Shown here piece by piece: positions 42,816 to 51,455 of a stretch of 64,000 bases of DNA. The stretch covers positions 124,001-188,000 of the forward strand of contig CAWDLI010000008.1 in the NCBI GenBank assembly GCA_963803245.1, read 5' to 3'. Every line of letters starts with the position of its first letter. Positions within the stretch are counted from its first letter, which is position 1. The DNA comes from JACVRW01 sp963803245 (GTDB lineage Bacteria > Actinomycetota > Thermoleophilia > Solirubrobacterales > Thermoleophilaceae). The translations under genes and the position numbers were made by a program. The notes beneath the pieces were generated by a model. The model worked only from the letters and a program-made list of their open reading frames with translations, had not been told where the DNA came from and searched no databases.

Positions 42816-43060
42816 CCGGACCCGGCGGGCTCGCGCCCGCTCTCGAGCCCCGATGGCGCCCGGAAGTGCGTGAGCTTGTGGGTCCCGTCGCAAAGCGGCC
42901 GGATCCGCGAGCGCCCGCAGCGGCAGAGCGCCACCGTCTCGCGCTCCACGACGATCTCGGCGCCGTGCATGTCCTGGAGGCGCACCGGGCCGCGCACGAT
43001 CAGCGGCCCATCGCGGTACGGGGTGATGGTGACGGGGTCTGTGGAGCTCGAAGAGGCCAA
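42812..43060 (-). CDS. CDGSH iron-sulfur domain protein
   Basis: About 82 residues from TTG 43060, since no ATG or GTG lies between the open frame and the conserved VTITPYRDGPL. The motif CRCGRSRIRPLCDGTH matches C-x-C-x2-S-x3-P-x-C-D-G-x-H and holds a [2Fe-2S] cluster with three Cys and one His. Single-motif bacterial CDGSH proteins are thought to handle electron or cluster transfer. The start is uncertain, the family is not. Confidence 0.8.
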   Translation of the reverse strand: MASSSSTDPVTITPYRDGPLIVRGPVRLQDMHGAEIVVERETVALCRCGRSRIRPLCDGTHKLTHFRAPSGLESGREPAGSG

Positions 43061-43091
43061 GTGGTGGGCTGATGCCCCCGCCCGGGCCGGG

Positions 43092-43553
43092 CTAACCCTC
43101 GAGCGCGACGCGCAGCTGCAGCTCCTGGCCGCCCGGCTCCCCAGAGCCGCTCTCGAACCCGAACGAGCGGTAGAGGGCCAGCGCGGGGCCGTTCGTCTCG
43201 TTCGTGTCCACCTCGATCCGCCCGCAGCCGTGGGTCCTCGCCCGCTCGATCGCCGCTGCCACGAGCGCCCTGCCGAACCCGCCGCCGCGAGCGCGCTCGC
43301 GCACGAAGACGTCCTCGATGCAGCAGTCGTCGCTCCCGGTCCACACGGAATGGCGGTAGCGCAGCTGACAGATGCCATCGGCCGGGTCGCCGGCCAGCAG
43401 GAACTCCGTGTCCGGATCGTCGAGCAGCAGGCGGGCGCTCGAACGCAGGCTGTCCTCGCCGGGCCAGGTCCGGCCCATCCAGTCCCGGAACTCCGTGAGC
43501 AGCGCGGCCACGGCCGTGGCGTCTTCCCGCTGAGCGAGTCTGACCTCGGACAC
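43092..43553 (-). CDS. GNAT-family N-acetyltransferase
   Basis: 153 residues from GTG 43553 (GTG 43559 is possible). It has the GNAT elements in order: VRLAQREDATAVAALLTEFR, then DCCIEDVFVRERARGGGFGR with the acetyl-CoA loop (RARGGGFGRALV) and ALALYRSFGFESGS at the end. The Rimi-like arrangement suits small-molecule or peptide amines, and the target is unknown. It follows the CDGSH gene on the same strand by 31 bases and diverges from the citrate synthase gene by 51 bases. Confidence 0.8.
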   Translation of the reverse strand: MSEVRLAQREDATAVAALLTEFRDWMGRTWPGEDSLRSSARLLLDDPDTEFLLAGDPADGICQLRYRHSVWTGSDDCCIEDVFVRERARGGGFGRALVAAAIERARTHGCGRIEVDTNETNGPALALYRSFGFESGSGEPGGQELQLRVALEG

Positions 43554-43604
43554 GGGCACAAGTATCCTCAGCGGCCGGGTTCCCGGGTCGTGAAAGGAGG
43601 CGCA

Positions 43605-44708
43605 GTGGCCGAGATGATTGAGGTCCCTTCCGGTCTTGAGGGGGTCATAGCCTTCGAGAGCCACATCGCCGAGCCGGACAAGGAGGGCGGCGCGCTCCGG
43701 TACCGGGGAGTCGACATCGAGGAGCTCGTGGGCCAGGTGCCCTTCGAGAAGGTCTGGGGCCTGCTCGTGGATGGGTCCTACCAGCCCGGCCTCCCGCCGG
43801 CGGAGCCGCACCCGCTCGCCGTGCGCACCGGCGACCCGCGCGTGGACCTGCAGGCGGCGCTGGCCATGCTCGCGCCCGAGTGGGGCCTCGAACAGGTGAT
43901 CGACATCTCCGACGAGCAGGCGCGCGACGACCTGGCCCGCGTATCGGTCATGGCGCTCTCCTTCGTAGCCCAGTCCGCGCGCGGAATCGGCCGCCCGCCG
44001 GTACCGCAGCGCGAGGTGGACAAGGCGGGCTCGATCCCCGAGCGTTTCCTCATCCGCTGGCGCGGCGAGGCCGACCCCAACCACGTCAAGGCCATCGACG
44101 CCTACTGGATCTCGGCGGCCGAGCACGGCATGAACGCCTCGACCTTCACGGCCCGCGTCGTGGCCTCCACCGGCGCCGACGTGGCGGCCGCCCTCTCGGC
44201 CGGCGTGGGCGCTCTGTCGGGACCGCTGCACGGCGGCGCCCCCTCGCGCGTCCTGCACATGCTCGACGACGTGGAGCGCCTCGGCGACGCCGAGCGCTAC
44301 GTCAAGGACATGCTCGACCGCGGCGACCGGCTGATGGGCTTCGGCCACCGTGTGTACCGGGCCGAGGACCCGCGCGCGCGTGTGCTGCGCCGCACCGCGC
44401 GCGAGATCGATGCGCCCCGGCTCGAGGTGGCGGAGCGCCTCGAGAAGGCCGCCCTCGCGGAGCTCAAGGCGCGCAAGCCCGATCGCGTGCTTGCCACGAA
44501 CGTCGAGTTCTGGTCGGCCGTCGTGCTCGACTACGCCCAGGTGCCCCCGGAGCTCTTCACACCGTTGTTCTCCTGCGCGCGGGTGGCCGGCTGGTCCGCT
44601 CACATTCTCGAGCAGAAGCGCGAGGGCCGGCTGATCCGGCCGAGCGCGCGCTACGTGGGCCCGCCGCCGCGACCGGCTACGTCGGTCAACGGCGGCTCCC
44701 CCGCGTAG
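43605..44708 (+). CDS. gltA: Citrate synthase (type II, actinobacterial CitA/GltA)
   Basis: 367 residues from GTG 43605 behind AAAGGAGG. Condenses oxaloacetate and acetyl-CoA. The active-site His is in GFGHRVYRAEDPRA, another in GALSGPLHGGAPSRV, the catalytic Asp/Glu in the C-terminal ATNVEFWSAVVLDYA. LHGGAP and GHRVY are the family signatures. The length fits the smaller actinobacterial citrate or methylcitrate synthases, so 2-methylcitrate activity cannot be excluded. An MFS exporter follows by only five bases. Confidence 0.88.
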   Translation: MAEMIEVPSGLEGVIAFESHIAEPDKEGGALRYRGVDIEELVGQVPFEKVWGLLVDGSYQPGLPPAEPHPLAVRTGDPRVDLQAALAMLAPEWGLEQVIDISDEQARDDLARVSVMALSFVAQSARGIGRPPVPQREVDKAGSIPERFLIRWRGEADPNHVKAIDAYWISAAEHGMNASTFTARVVASTGADVAAALSAGVGALSGPLHGGAPSRVLHMLDDVERLGDAERYVKDMLDRGDRLMGFGHRVYRAEDPRARVLRRTAREIDAPRLEVAERLEKAALAELKARKPDRVLATNVEFWSAVVLDYAQVPPELFTPLFSCARVAGWSAHILEQKREGRLIRPSARYVGPPPRPATSVNGGSPA

Positions 44709-44713
44709 CCAGT

Positions 44714-46336
44714 GTGACCGCCGCCCAAAAGCGGCTGGTCCTCGTAGCCGCGATCCTCGGCACCACGGTCGTGACCGTGGACTCGACGGTCGTGAACGTC
44801 GCACTGCCGGCGATCCAGGAGGACCTCGGCGGCGGGCTTGCCGGCCAGCAGTGGACCTCGAACGCGTATCTCCTCACGCTCGGCTCGCTGCTCCTGATCG
44901 GCGGGTCGCTGGGCGACATCTTCGGAGAGCGCCGCGTGTTCGCCCTCGGGGTCGCGGGCTTCGGCGTCACCTCCATGTTCTGCGCACTCGCGCCGACGAT
45001 CGAGCTGCTGGTCGCGGCGCGGGCGCTCCAGGGAGTCGCGGGCGCCGTGCTCACGCCGGCGGCGCTCGCCGTGATCGTGACCACCTTCCCGCCCGACGAG
45101 CGAGGCAAGGCCGTGGGCGCATGGACCGCCTGGGCCGGAATCGGCAGCGTGCTGGGCCCGGTGATCGGCGGGCAGCTGGTGGACCAGGCCTCCTGGCGCT
45201 GGATCTTCGCCATCAACGTCCCGCTCGTCGTCGTGACGATCCTGCTGATCCTCCGGGTGGTGCCCGCGGGCAGAGGACGAGACATGGAGGCGCGCGTCGA
45301 CGTGGTGGGCGCTCTGCTCTGCGCGTTCGGGCTTGCGGGAATGACGTTCGGGCTGATCGAGCAGCCGCTCCGCGGATGGGACGATCCGCTGATCGTCGGG
45401 ACGCTCGCAGTGGGCGCCGCGCTGTTCGCCGGGTTCCTCGTCTGGGAGTCGCGCACAGAGCGTCCGATGCTGCCGCTCGGGCTCTTTCGGAGGCGCAACT
45501 TCGCCATCGGCAACTTCGAGACGTTCGCGATGTACGGCGGCCTGGGAGTCCTCTTCTTCCTGCTCGTGCTCTTCCTCCAGCAGGTGGCGGGCTACAGCGC
45601 CCTCGAGGCCGGCACCTCCAGCCTCCCCGTCACGCTGGTGATGTTCGGGCTCTCGACCCGCTTCGGCGCGCTCGCCGACCGCTACGGGCCGCGCTTCTTC
45701 ATGGGGTTCGGTCCGCTCATCACGGCGGCCGGGCTCGCGCTCTTCCTCCGCCTGGACCAGGACGTGGACTACCTGACCGATCTGCTGCCCGCGCTGCTCG
45801 TGTTCTCGCTCGGTCTCTCGATGACGGTGGCTCCGCTGACGGCCACGGTGCTCGCTGACGCCGACGAGCGCAACGCCGGCGTGGCCTCCGGGGTGAACAA
45901 CGCGATCGCTCGGGTGGCGGGCCTCGTGGCCATCGCCGGCGTGGGTGCGGTGGTGGCCGCCTCCTACGGGCCGTCGCTGGACGAGCGGCTGGGTCCGCTC
46001 GCCGACCGCCCGGCACTGTCCCAGGCGCTGGCCGACGCGAAGCGCGAGCCGCTTGCTCCAGTTCCCGCGGGCGACCTGCCGCCTCGTCTCCGCGCCAGAG
46101 TCGAGGAGGCGGCCGATGAAGCGTCGGTCGAGGCGTTCCATCTCGGTGTGGGCATAGCCGCGGCGCTGGTGGGCTTCGCCGGCATCGTCGGGCTGATGGG
46201 TATCCAGAATCCGCGCCGGCGCGTGGAGGCGGCCGGCTGCCCGGGCGGCCAGCTCGCCGGCGTGCCGGAGGAGGGCGCCCGCAGCTCTCCATGCGACTGG
46301 GGCCGCGATCCCCGCGAGAGCCCGGCGCCGGCGTGA
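44714..46336 (+). CDS. MFS transporter, DHA2 (14-helix) family
   Basis: 540 residues from GTG 44714. Fourteen helices; the first is LVAAILGTTVVTVDSTVVNV with the DHA2 motif D1 (LDxTVVNVALP read here as VDSTVVNVALP). Motif A is GGSLGDIFGERRVFALGV and motif C is AGIGSVLGPVIGGQLVDQ, the antiporter signature. Proton-driven drug or metabolite export is expected. A loop of about 60 residues with Pro/Arg lies before the last helix, and the C-terminal 40 residues are polar. The stop overlaps the flavin oxidase start as GTGA, so export and oxidation may be linked. Confidence 0.85.
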   Translation: MTAAQKRLVLVAAILGTTVVTVDSTVVNVALPAIQEDLGGGLAGQQWTSNAYLLTLGSLLLIGGSLGDIFGERRVFALGVAGFGVTSMFCALAPTIELLVAARALQGVAGAVLTPAALAVIVTTFPPDERGKAVGAWTAWAGIGSVLGPVIGGQLVDQASWRWIFAINVPLVVVTILLILRVVPAGRGRDMEARVDVVGALLCAFGLAGMTFGLIEQPLRGWDDPLIVGTLAVGAALFAGFLVWESRTERPMLPLGLFRRRNFAIGNFETFAMYGGLGVLFFLLVLFLQQVAGYSALEAGTSSLPVTLVMFGLSTRFGALADRYGPRFFMGFGPLITAAGLALFLRLDQDVDYLTDLLPALLVFSLGLSMTVAPLTATVLADADERNAGVASGVNNAIARVAGLVAIAGVGAVVAASYGPSLDERLGPLADRPALSQALADAKREPLAPVPAGDLPPRLRARVEEAADEASVEAFHLGVGIAAALVGFAGIVGLMGIQNPRRRVEAAGCPGGQLAGVPEEGARSSPCDWGRDPRESPAPA

Positions 46337-47838
46337 GCCTGCGCCGCCGCGAGCTCCTGCTCGGCGCCGGTGGCGGCGTGCTGAGCGCCGGTCTCGCCGG
46401 CGCGGACGTGGAGGGAGCGAGCGGGCTCCGGCGCCCGGCGCTGAGAGCGCTGCGGGCCGCGGTTCGAGGTCCCGTCCTGGTGCCGGGCACGCCGGGATAT
46501 GGCGGGGCCCGGCTCGTGTACAACGAGCGCTTCGACGGCGCGCGGCCGCCCGCCGTGGTGCAGCCGCGCGACACGCGCGACGTGCAGGCGGTGGTGCGCT
46601 GGGCCAACCGCTTCGGAGTCAGGCTGGTCGCGCGCTCCGGCGGGCACAGCTACGCCGGCTACTCCACCAGCTCGCAGGGCGTGGTGGTGGACCTCGGCCG
46701 GATGCGCGGAGTGCACGTCGCCGGTGGCCGCGCGACCGTCGGCCCGGGCGCGCAGCTCATCGATCTCTACGCGACCCTGTCGCGCCGCGGGCTGCTCGTG
46801 CCGGGCGGCTCCTGCCCGTCGGTGGGCGTGGGCGGCCAGGCCCTCGGGGGTGGGCACGGGCTGTCCGGCCGGCGCTTCGGGCTCATGAGCGACAACCTGC
46901 GCGCCGCCACCGTCGTCACCGCCGACGGCCGCGCGCGCCGGGTGAGCCGGCAGGCCGGTGAGGACCTCTTCTGGGCCTGTCGCGGCGGCGGCGGGGGCAA
47001 CTTCGGGATCGTCACGTCGCTCGCCTTCGCGACTCACCGGGCGGCCGGCGGCTCCTGGTTCTTCGTCAGCTGGCCCTGGAGCCAGGCCGCGGAGGCGCTG
47101 GCGGCCTGGCAGGCGTTCGCCCCCGAGGCGCCCCCTGCGCTCACCTCCATCTTCAGCCTCGGCACCAGCGGCGGGTCGGGCTCCCCGCGCGTGACGGCGC
47201 TCGGCCAGCACTTCGGCTCCGAGTCCGCCCTGCGGCGGCTGATCCGGCCGCTCGCGCGCGTGGACGGTGCTCAGGTCTCGAGCGGGAGCGCCTCGATGAT
47301 GGGTCTCAACCTGCGCTGGGCCGGCTGTCTCGACGACGGCTTTCGCGCCTGCCACACGCGTGGAACGCGGGCGGGCGGCACGCTTCCGCGCGCGAGCTTC
47401 CTGGCGAAGTCGGACTACTTCGACCGGCCGCTGCCGCCCAGGGCGCGGCGGCGCATGGTGGCCTGGGTCGAGCGGCGCCAGCGCACGCCCTCGCTCGGGT
47501 CGGGCGCGCTCCTGCTCGACGCGTACGGCGGCGCCTACAACGAACCGGCGCCGGACGCGACGGCGTTCGTCCACCGCGACGCGCTCTTCTCGCTCCAGTA
47601 CTACGCCTCATTCGGCCATGGGGCGGAGGCCGCGACCCGCGGCTGGATCCAGGGGGCGTGGCGCGCCCTCAGGCCGTTCGCGTCAGGCGAGGCGTACCAG
47701 AACTACATCGACCCGCGGCTGGCGAACTGGCAGCGGGCCTACTACGGCGCCAACCTCGCCCGGCTGCGCGAGGTCAAGCGCCGTTACGACCCGGACTTTC
47801 GATTTCGCTTTCGCCAGGCGATTCCGCCGGCGGGCTGA
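46333..47838 (+). CDS. FAD-linked oxidase, berberine-bridge-enzyme type with bicovalent flavin
   Basis: 501 residues from GTG 46333, overlapping the MFS stop. The N-terminus (LRRRELLLGAGGGVLSAGLA) looks like a Tat signal with a twin-Arg, so the enzyme is probably exported folded. The FAD domain shows RSGGHSYAGYSTSS and PGGSCPSVGVGGQALGGGHG: the His and Cys that carry a bicovalent 6-S-cysteinyl, 8-N1-histidyl FAD are both there. The C-terminal BBE segment ends YQNYIDPRLANWQRAYYGAN then LREVKRRYDPD. Such oxidases act on sugars, alkaloids or polyketides. The substrate is unknown. Confidence 0.88.
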   Translation: MSLRRRELLLGAGGGVLSAGLAGADVEGASGLRRPALRALRAAVRGPVLVPGTPGYGGARLVYNERFDGARPPAVVQPRDTRDVQAVVRWANRFGVRLVARSGGHSYAGYSTSSQGVVVDLGRMRGVHVAGGRATVGPGAQLIDLYATLSRRGLLVPGGSCPSVGVGGQALGGGHGLSGRRFGLMSDNLRAATVVTADGRARRVSRQAGEDLFWACRGGGGGNFGIVTSLAFATHRAAGGSWFFVSWPWSQAAEALAAWQAFAPEAPPALTSIFSLGTSGGSGSPRVTALGQHFGSESALRRLIRPLARVDGAQVSSGSASMMGLNLRWAGCLDDGFRACHTRGTRAGGTLPRASFLAKSDYFDRPLPPRARRRMVAWVERRQRTPSLGSGALLLDAYGGAYNEPAPDATAFVHRDALFSLQYYASFGHGAEAATRGWIQGAWRALRPFASGEAYQNYIDPRLANWQRAYYGANLARLREVKRRYDPDFRFRFRQAIPPAG

Positions 47839-48448
47839 CCTCTTCGTCGTCCTCGTGACCGGTGAGGGAGAGCTGCTCGCCGGGCTCCACGTCGGGCTCG
47901 GGCTCGAACTCCGGTGGCGGCAACGGCTCCGTCACGTCCTCCGGCTCCGGTTCCGCCGCCGCGATGCGCCGGCGTGCGCCCGCCGTGGCCGCGGCGGGCC
48001 GGCGCTCGACGTCCTCGAGCAGGTCTCCGCGGAAGCGCTCGCCCGGAGTGGCCACGGGGTCCTCCGCGAGGTCGTCCGCGGGCCGCTTGGCGCGCTCGCG
48101 CAGACCGGCGAATACGAGGATGGCGCAACAGCCCAGCGCGAGCAGGTTCTGGCCCAGCGGCCGGTCGAATAGCCGCACGACGTTCAGCAGGGCCGCCCAG
48201 AGGCCGGCGGCCGCGATCGCCGTGCCGTCGCCGAGCGGCAGGTGGAAGCGCCGGCCCTTCGCCCGCGCTCGCAGCAGCCCCAGCACCGCCAGCGCGGTGA
48301 GCACCTCCGCCGCCTCCACGAACGAGAACGGGCCGAACGTGCTCACGAGCAGGAGCACGGCGCCCACGGCGGCGATGCGCTGCTCGGGGTTCAGGGCACG
48401 GAACAGCGCCGGAAGCTGGCGCAGCTCGCGTGAGATGGCCTCAGCCAT
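47774..48448 (-). CDS. Membrane protein with a long acidic tail
   Basis: 224 residues. Three to four helices fill the first half (IAAVGAVLLLVSTFGPFSFV, EVLTALAVLGLLRA, NLLALGCCAILVFAG), then about 110 residues of Glu/Pro-rich, probably disordered cytoplasmic tail. Its 3' end overlaps the convergent flavin oxidase by 65 bases, all in the disordered tail. No family is recognised. It is coupled to DUF2203 and EVE genes upstream on the same strand by short spacings. Confidence 0.65.
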   Translation of the reverse strand: MAEAISRELRQLPALFRALNPEQRIAAVGAVLLLVSTFGPFSFVEAAEVLTALAVLGLLRARAKGRRFHLPLGDGTAIAAAGLWAALLNVVRLFDRPLGQNLLALGCCAILVFAGLRERAKRPADDLAEDPVATPGERFRGDLLEDVERRPAAATAGARRRIAAAEPEPEDVTEPLPPPEFEPEPDVEPGEQLSLTGHEDDEEVSPPAESPGESEIESPGRNGA

Positions 48449-48827
48449 CGTCGAGCGGATGCCTGCCCGAGAATCCGGCGTCCGGCTCGTGCCAGTAGGC
48501 GATCTCGTCCTCGCCTTCCTCCCAGCACAGGTACACCTCGCGTCCGCCGCGGAACGCCGGGAAGTCCACGAGCCCGCGCTCGAGGTCGCGGAGCACCACG
48601 TCCAGCTCGCGCATGCCGATGAGCGACTCGCGCAGCTCGAGAAAGCCCTCCGACACCGTGCGCCCGGGCTCCCCGCCGCCGTTGGACGGGGCCGCGTCGG
48701 CCAGCGCCTCGCGCGCCTCGGCGTCGGTCAGCTGCTCGCGCGCATGGCGCATCCGCTGAAGCAGATCCGTAACCACCGGCAGCGCGGCGAGCGCCTCCTC
48801 GACGGAGTAGTGGCGCGTGTGAGTCAT
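48441..48827 (-). CDS. DUF2203 protein
   Basis: 128 residues from ATG 48827. The typical DUF2203 pattern is seen: YSVEEALAALPVVTDLLQRM at the start, an internal coiled helix region and REVYLCWEEGEDEIAYWHEP with GFSGRHPLDDG at the end. The family is conserved in bacteria with no known function. The trio EVE, DUF2203 and membrane protein lie in tandem with overlaps of at most eight bases. Confidence 0.85.
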   Translation of the reverse strand: MTHTRHYSVEEALAALPVVTDLLQRMRHAREQLTDAEAREALADAAPSNGGGEPGRTVSEGFLELRESLIGMRELDVVLRDLERGLVDFPAFRGGREVYLCWEEGEDEIAYWHEPDAGFSGRHPLDDG

Positions 48828-48843
48828 CGCCCGGCCGCCGCGG

Positions 48844-49299
48844 TCACGCCGCGGCGCGCGCGCCGGCGCGGATGCGGCGCTCGAGCAGCTCGGCGTCCGC
48901 CGCCGAGACCGTGCGGAGCTGTCCCTGGAATGCGAGGTGCCAGTGCTCGGCGGGCCACTTGCGGACGTGCTCGAGGTCGCCGGCCACCTCGACCGCGGGC
49001 ACGAAGTCGTCCTCGTCCAGGGCGATCTCGGGCCGTGTCTCGAACCGCCACGGGTAGGGGTCGCGCTTGCCCGGCTTGCCGGGCCAGATCTGGGTGCGGT
49101 CCTCATACATCTCGCCCGTCACCTCCACGATTCCGCCGAACGCCTGGAGCCCGGTCACGTAGAAGACGATGCGGTCCCCTGGCTCGATCTGCTCCGCCAT
49201 GCCGCGTCGCCCTTCCTTGGCGCCGATCACCGTGAACCCGTGCTCGCGCGTGGCTCGGAAGTTGTCGAGCGACCCCGTGAGGATCCATGTCCTGGGCAC
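48844..49299 (-). CDS. EVE-domain protein
   Basis: 151 residues. EVE is a PUA-like fold that recognises modified bases, in DNA or RNA. Visible marks are TWILTGSLDNFRATREHGF at the N-terminus, the metal/base-pocket segment IEPGDRIVFYVTGLQAFGGI and a C-terminal helix (VSAADAELLERRI). It is a stand-alone version without a fused nuclease, so a role in RNA modification or in reading methylated DNA is more likely than restriction. First gene of the EVE-DUF2203-membrane protein run. Confidence 0.8.
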   Translation of the reverse strand: MPRTWILTGSLDNFRATREHGFTVIGAKEGRRGMAEQIEPGDRIVFYVTGLQAFGGIVEVTGEMYEDRTQIWPGKPGKRDPYPWRFETRPEIALDEDDFVPAVEVAGDLEHVRKWPAEHWHLAFQGQLRTVSAADAELLERRIRAGARAAA

Positions 49300-49340
49300 G
49301 GTCGTAGCCTACCTGCGGGCGTTATAGGGTTTGCGACCGG

Positions 49341-49559
49341 ATGGCCGACGAAGAGCTTCACCTGATCGGACCCGACGAGATCGCCTACCGGTTGGAGCTG
49401 ACCCCCGGCCAGCTGAAGGTCACGCACACGGCGCTCAAGGCGTTCCTCGACGACTTCGGCCACGACCAGCCCGACGTGCGTGCCGCCGTGCGCGAGGTGC
49501 TGGCCAAGCTGCCGGACGAGCACTCGATCCGCGCGATCGACATCTCGCGCGGGCGCTAG
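49341..49559 (+). CDS. 72-residue conserved small protein
   Basis: 72 residues starting MADEELHLIGPDEIAYRLEL. Two helices are likely: LKVTHTALKAFLDDFGHD and DVRAAVREVLAKLPDE. It is acidic, cytoplasmic and without membrane or Cys features. I recall similar unnamed proteins in related actinobacteria, with no known role. It is divergent from the EVE gene (41 bases) and 44 bases ahead of the sulfatase-fold lipoprotein. Confidence 0.6.
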   Translation: MADEELHLIGPDEIAYRLELTPGQLKVTHTALKAFLDDFGHDQPDVRAAVREVLAKLPDEHSIRAIDISRGR

Positions 49560-49603
49560 CCGCACCGTTCTAGTTTCCGCGGACCTCGCTAGATTCCGGC
49601 TCG

Positions 49604-51115
49604 ATGGACGGGAATCTCACACGGCGTGGGCTGATCCGCGCCGGAGGCGGGGTCGCGGGGCTCGCCCTGCTCGGGCAAGCGGGCTGCGACAGCGACGACG
49701 GGCAGGCCAAGCCGGCCGCGGTCGTGCGCAAGACGGCCCCGGCCAACGCGATGAACGTCGTGGTCGTGGTGATCGACAGTCTGCGCACCGACCACATCTA
49801 CGGCCGCCGCGCGCGCACCGCGACCTTCGATGCCCTGGCCGACGACGGCCTGCGCTTCACGCGCGCCTACCCGGAGGGGATGCCCACGATTCCCGCGCGC
49901 CGCTCGATCATGGAGGGCCACCGGGTCTACCCGTTCCGCGGCTGGCGCCCGTTCAAGGGCCTGCCGGCCCAGCCGGGCTGGGAGCCGATCGGACAGGGGC
50001 GCAAGATCTGGACGGAGTTCCTCCAGGAGCAGGGCTGGACCACCGGGTACGTGACGGACAACCCGCACATCGTGTCGCCGGCTCACGCCAAGTTCCGCAA
50101 GCGCCTCGACCGCGTGGAGCTCGTGTACGGGCAGGTGCCGTCCGCGCACAAGGGCACGCACCAGGTCTCGAAGGAGGAGCTCAACAAATACCTCCCGCCG
50201 TCGATCCGCGGGACCCGCGCGGAGCCGCGGATGCTCGAGTACCTGCGCTCCAACCCGCCCGGCCGCGACGAGGAGGAGTACAACGCCGCGCGGGTGTTCA
50301 AGCAGGGCATCGAGTGGATCGAGTGGGCACGCACCCGTCAGCCGTTCGCGCTGGTGGTCGACTCCTTCGACGCCCACGAGCCGTGGGACGCGCCGCTCAA
50401 CCTGATCGACCTCTACGACACGCCCACCACCGGTGGAGTCGAGCCGATCCAGCCGTTCCCCACGCCCGCCGGGCGGCCGCGCGACCTGAACCTCTCACGC
50501 GGCCTGGTGCGCCGCATGTCCCACCTCTACGCGGCTGAGGTGACCCTCGTGGACCGCTGGTTCGGCCGGCTCCTCGAGCGGCTGGCCGGCCTCGGGCTGG
50601 ACGAGAACACGCTTGTGGTCGCGATCTCCGACCATGGGGTGCTCCTCGGCGAGTACGGCTGGGTGGGCAAGCGCTACTCGGAGATGCACCAGCCGCTCTG
50701 CCACGTGCCCTTCGTGATCCGTCACCCGGCGGGCAAGGCGAGGGGCCGCTCCTCTCGCTACTTCGCGTCCACGCATGACGTGGGCCCCACGGTCCTGGGC
50801 GCGCTCGGCTACGACCGCCCCGCCTGGATGAACGGCGCCGACCTGTCGCCGCTCCTGGACGGGAAGCAGCCCCCGCGGCGGCGCTGGCGCACGGCCGCCT
50901 ACAACGACCACGTGAACGTGCGCGACGGCCGCTGGCTGCTGATCGCGGACAACCAGGGCCGCTCCAAGAAGCTGTACGACACCCGGGCGGACAAGGGCGA
51001 GCGCCGCAACATCGCCGCTCGGCACCCCGATCAGGTGCGCAGGCTCTGGGGCTACATCAAGCGCGACGCCGGCAACAAGCCGCTGCCGAAGTTCAAGAGC
51101 GCCGGCGGCGGCTGA
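49604..51115 (+). CDS. Sulfatase-fold lipoprotein with a Thr nucleophile
   Basis: 503 residues. The N-terminus combines a twin-Arg (TRRGLIRAGGGVAGLALLGQ) and a lipobox (GQAGC), so it is exported, possibly by Tat, and lipid-anchored. The catalytic core has VVVVIDSLRTDHIYGRRART (metal Asp), PEGMPTIPARRSIMEGHRVY, and VAISDHGVLLGEYG with the second metal site. The nucleophile motif reads T-I-P-A-R, a Thr instead of the Cys/Ser of formylglycine sulfatases, as in phosphatidylglycerol- or phosphoethanolamine-transferases. A phospho-transfer role in the cell envelope is inferred. It ends with a C-terminal sulfatase-like subdomain. Confidence 0.82.
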   Translation: MDGNLTRRGLIRAGGGVAGLALLGQAGCDSDDGQAKPAAVVRKTAPANAMNVVVVVIDSLRTDHIYGRRARTATFDALADDGLRFTRAYPEGMPTIPARRSIMEGHRVYPFRGWRPFKGLPAQPGWEPIGQGRKIWTEFLQEQGWTTGYVTDNPHIVSPAHAKFRKRLDRVELVYGQVPSAHKGTHQVSKEELNKYLPPSIRGTRAEPRMLEYLRSNPPGRDEEEYNAARVFKQGIEWIEWARTRQPFALVVDSFDAHEPWDAPLNLIDLYDTPTTGGVEPIQPFPTPAGRPRDLNLSRGLVRRMSHLYAAEVTLVDRWFGRLLERLAGLGLDENTLVVAISDHGVLLGEYGWVGKRYSEMHQPLCHVPFVIRHPAGKARGRSSRYFASTHDVGPTVLGALGYDRPAWMNGADLSPLLDGKQPPRRRWRTAAYNDHVNVRDGRWLLIADNQGRSKKLYDTRADKGERRNIAARHPDQVRRLWGYIKRDAGNKPLPKFKSAGGG

Positions 51116-51128
51116 GCGCCGGCGATCT

Positions 51129-51455
51129 TCAGTCGATCGGGATTTCCTCGACCTCGGGCTCCGCGTCCGGCCGGTCGAGGCGCTCCAGGTACCAGTCGAT
51201 CAGCGCGCGAAGGGTCAGGAGGAACTCGCGCGTCAGGGTCGTGAACTGCTGCTCGAGCTCACGCGGCGCCACGCGCCGGAGCCCGTCGAGGAGGGCGAAC
51301 AGGGCGGCCGGATCCGGCGGGCCACCGTGCGGAGGAGGGGGCGGGGGCGAGGAGTCCTCGGCCCCCGCCGCGCCTGCCCGGAAGGCATCCTCGACCGTCG
51401 GCGGCCGGTCATCCGGTCCGTCTGGCCCGGGTGGCTCAGCGCGTCGCGTGTGCAT
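51129..51455 (-). CDS. Small Pro-rich hypothetical protein
   Basis: 108 residues. The first half is Pro/Gly-rich and likely disordered (EDSSPPPPPPHGGPPDPAAL), the second half is one or two helices (FALLDGLRRVAPRELEQQFT, LLTLRALIDWYLERLDRP) with an acidic end. It overlaps the end of the ArsA/GET3 gene by 20 bases, so the two are coupled and it may be a partner of that ATPase. No family is recognised. Confidence 0.5.
   Translation of the reverse strand: MHTRRAEPPGPDGPDDRPPTVEDAFRAGAAGAEDSSPPPPPPHGGPPDPAALFALLDGLRRVAPRELEQQFTTLTREFLLTLRALIDWYLERLDRPDAEPEVEEIPID

Noticed and set aside
48844..49299. EVE protein as part of a restriction or defence island
   Set aside because: No nuclease, methyltransferase or other defence gene is near it. 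Its neighbours are DUF2203 and a membrane protein.
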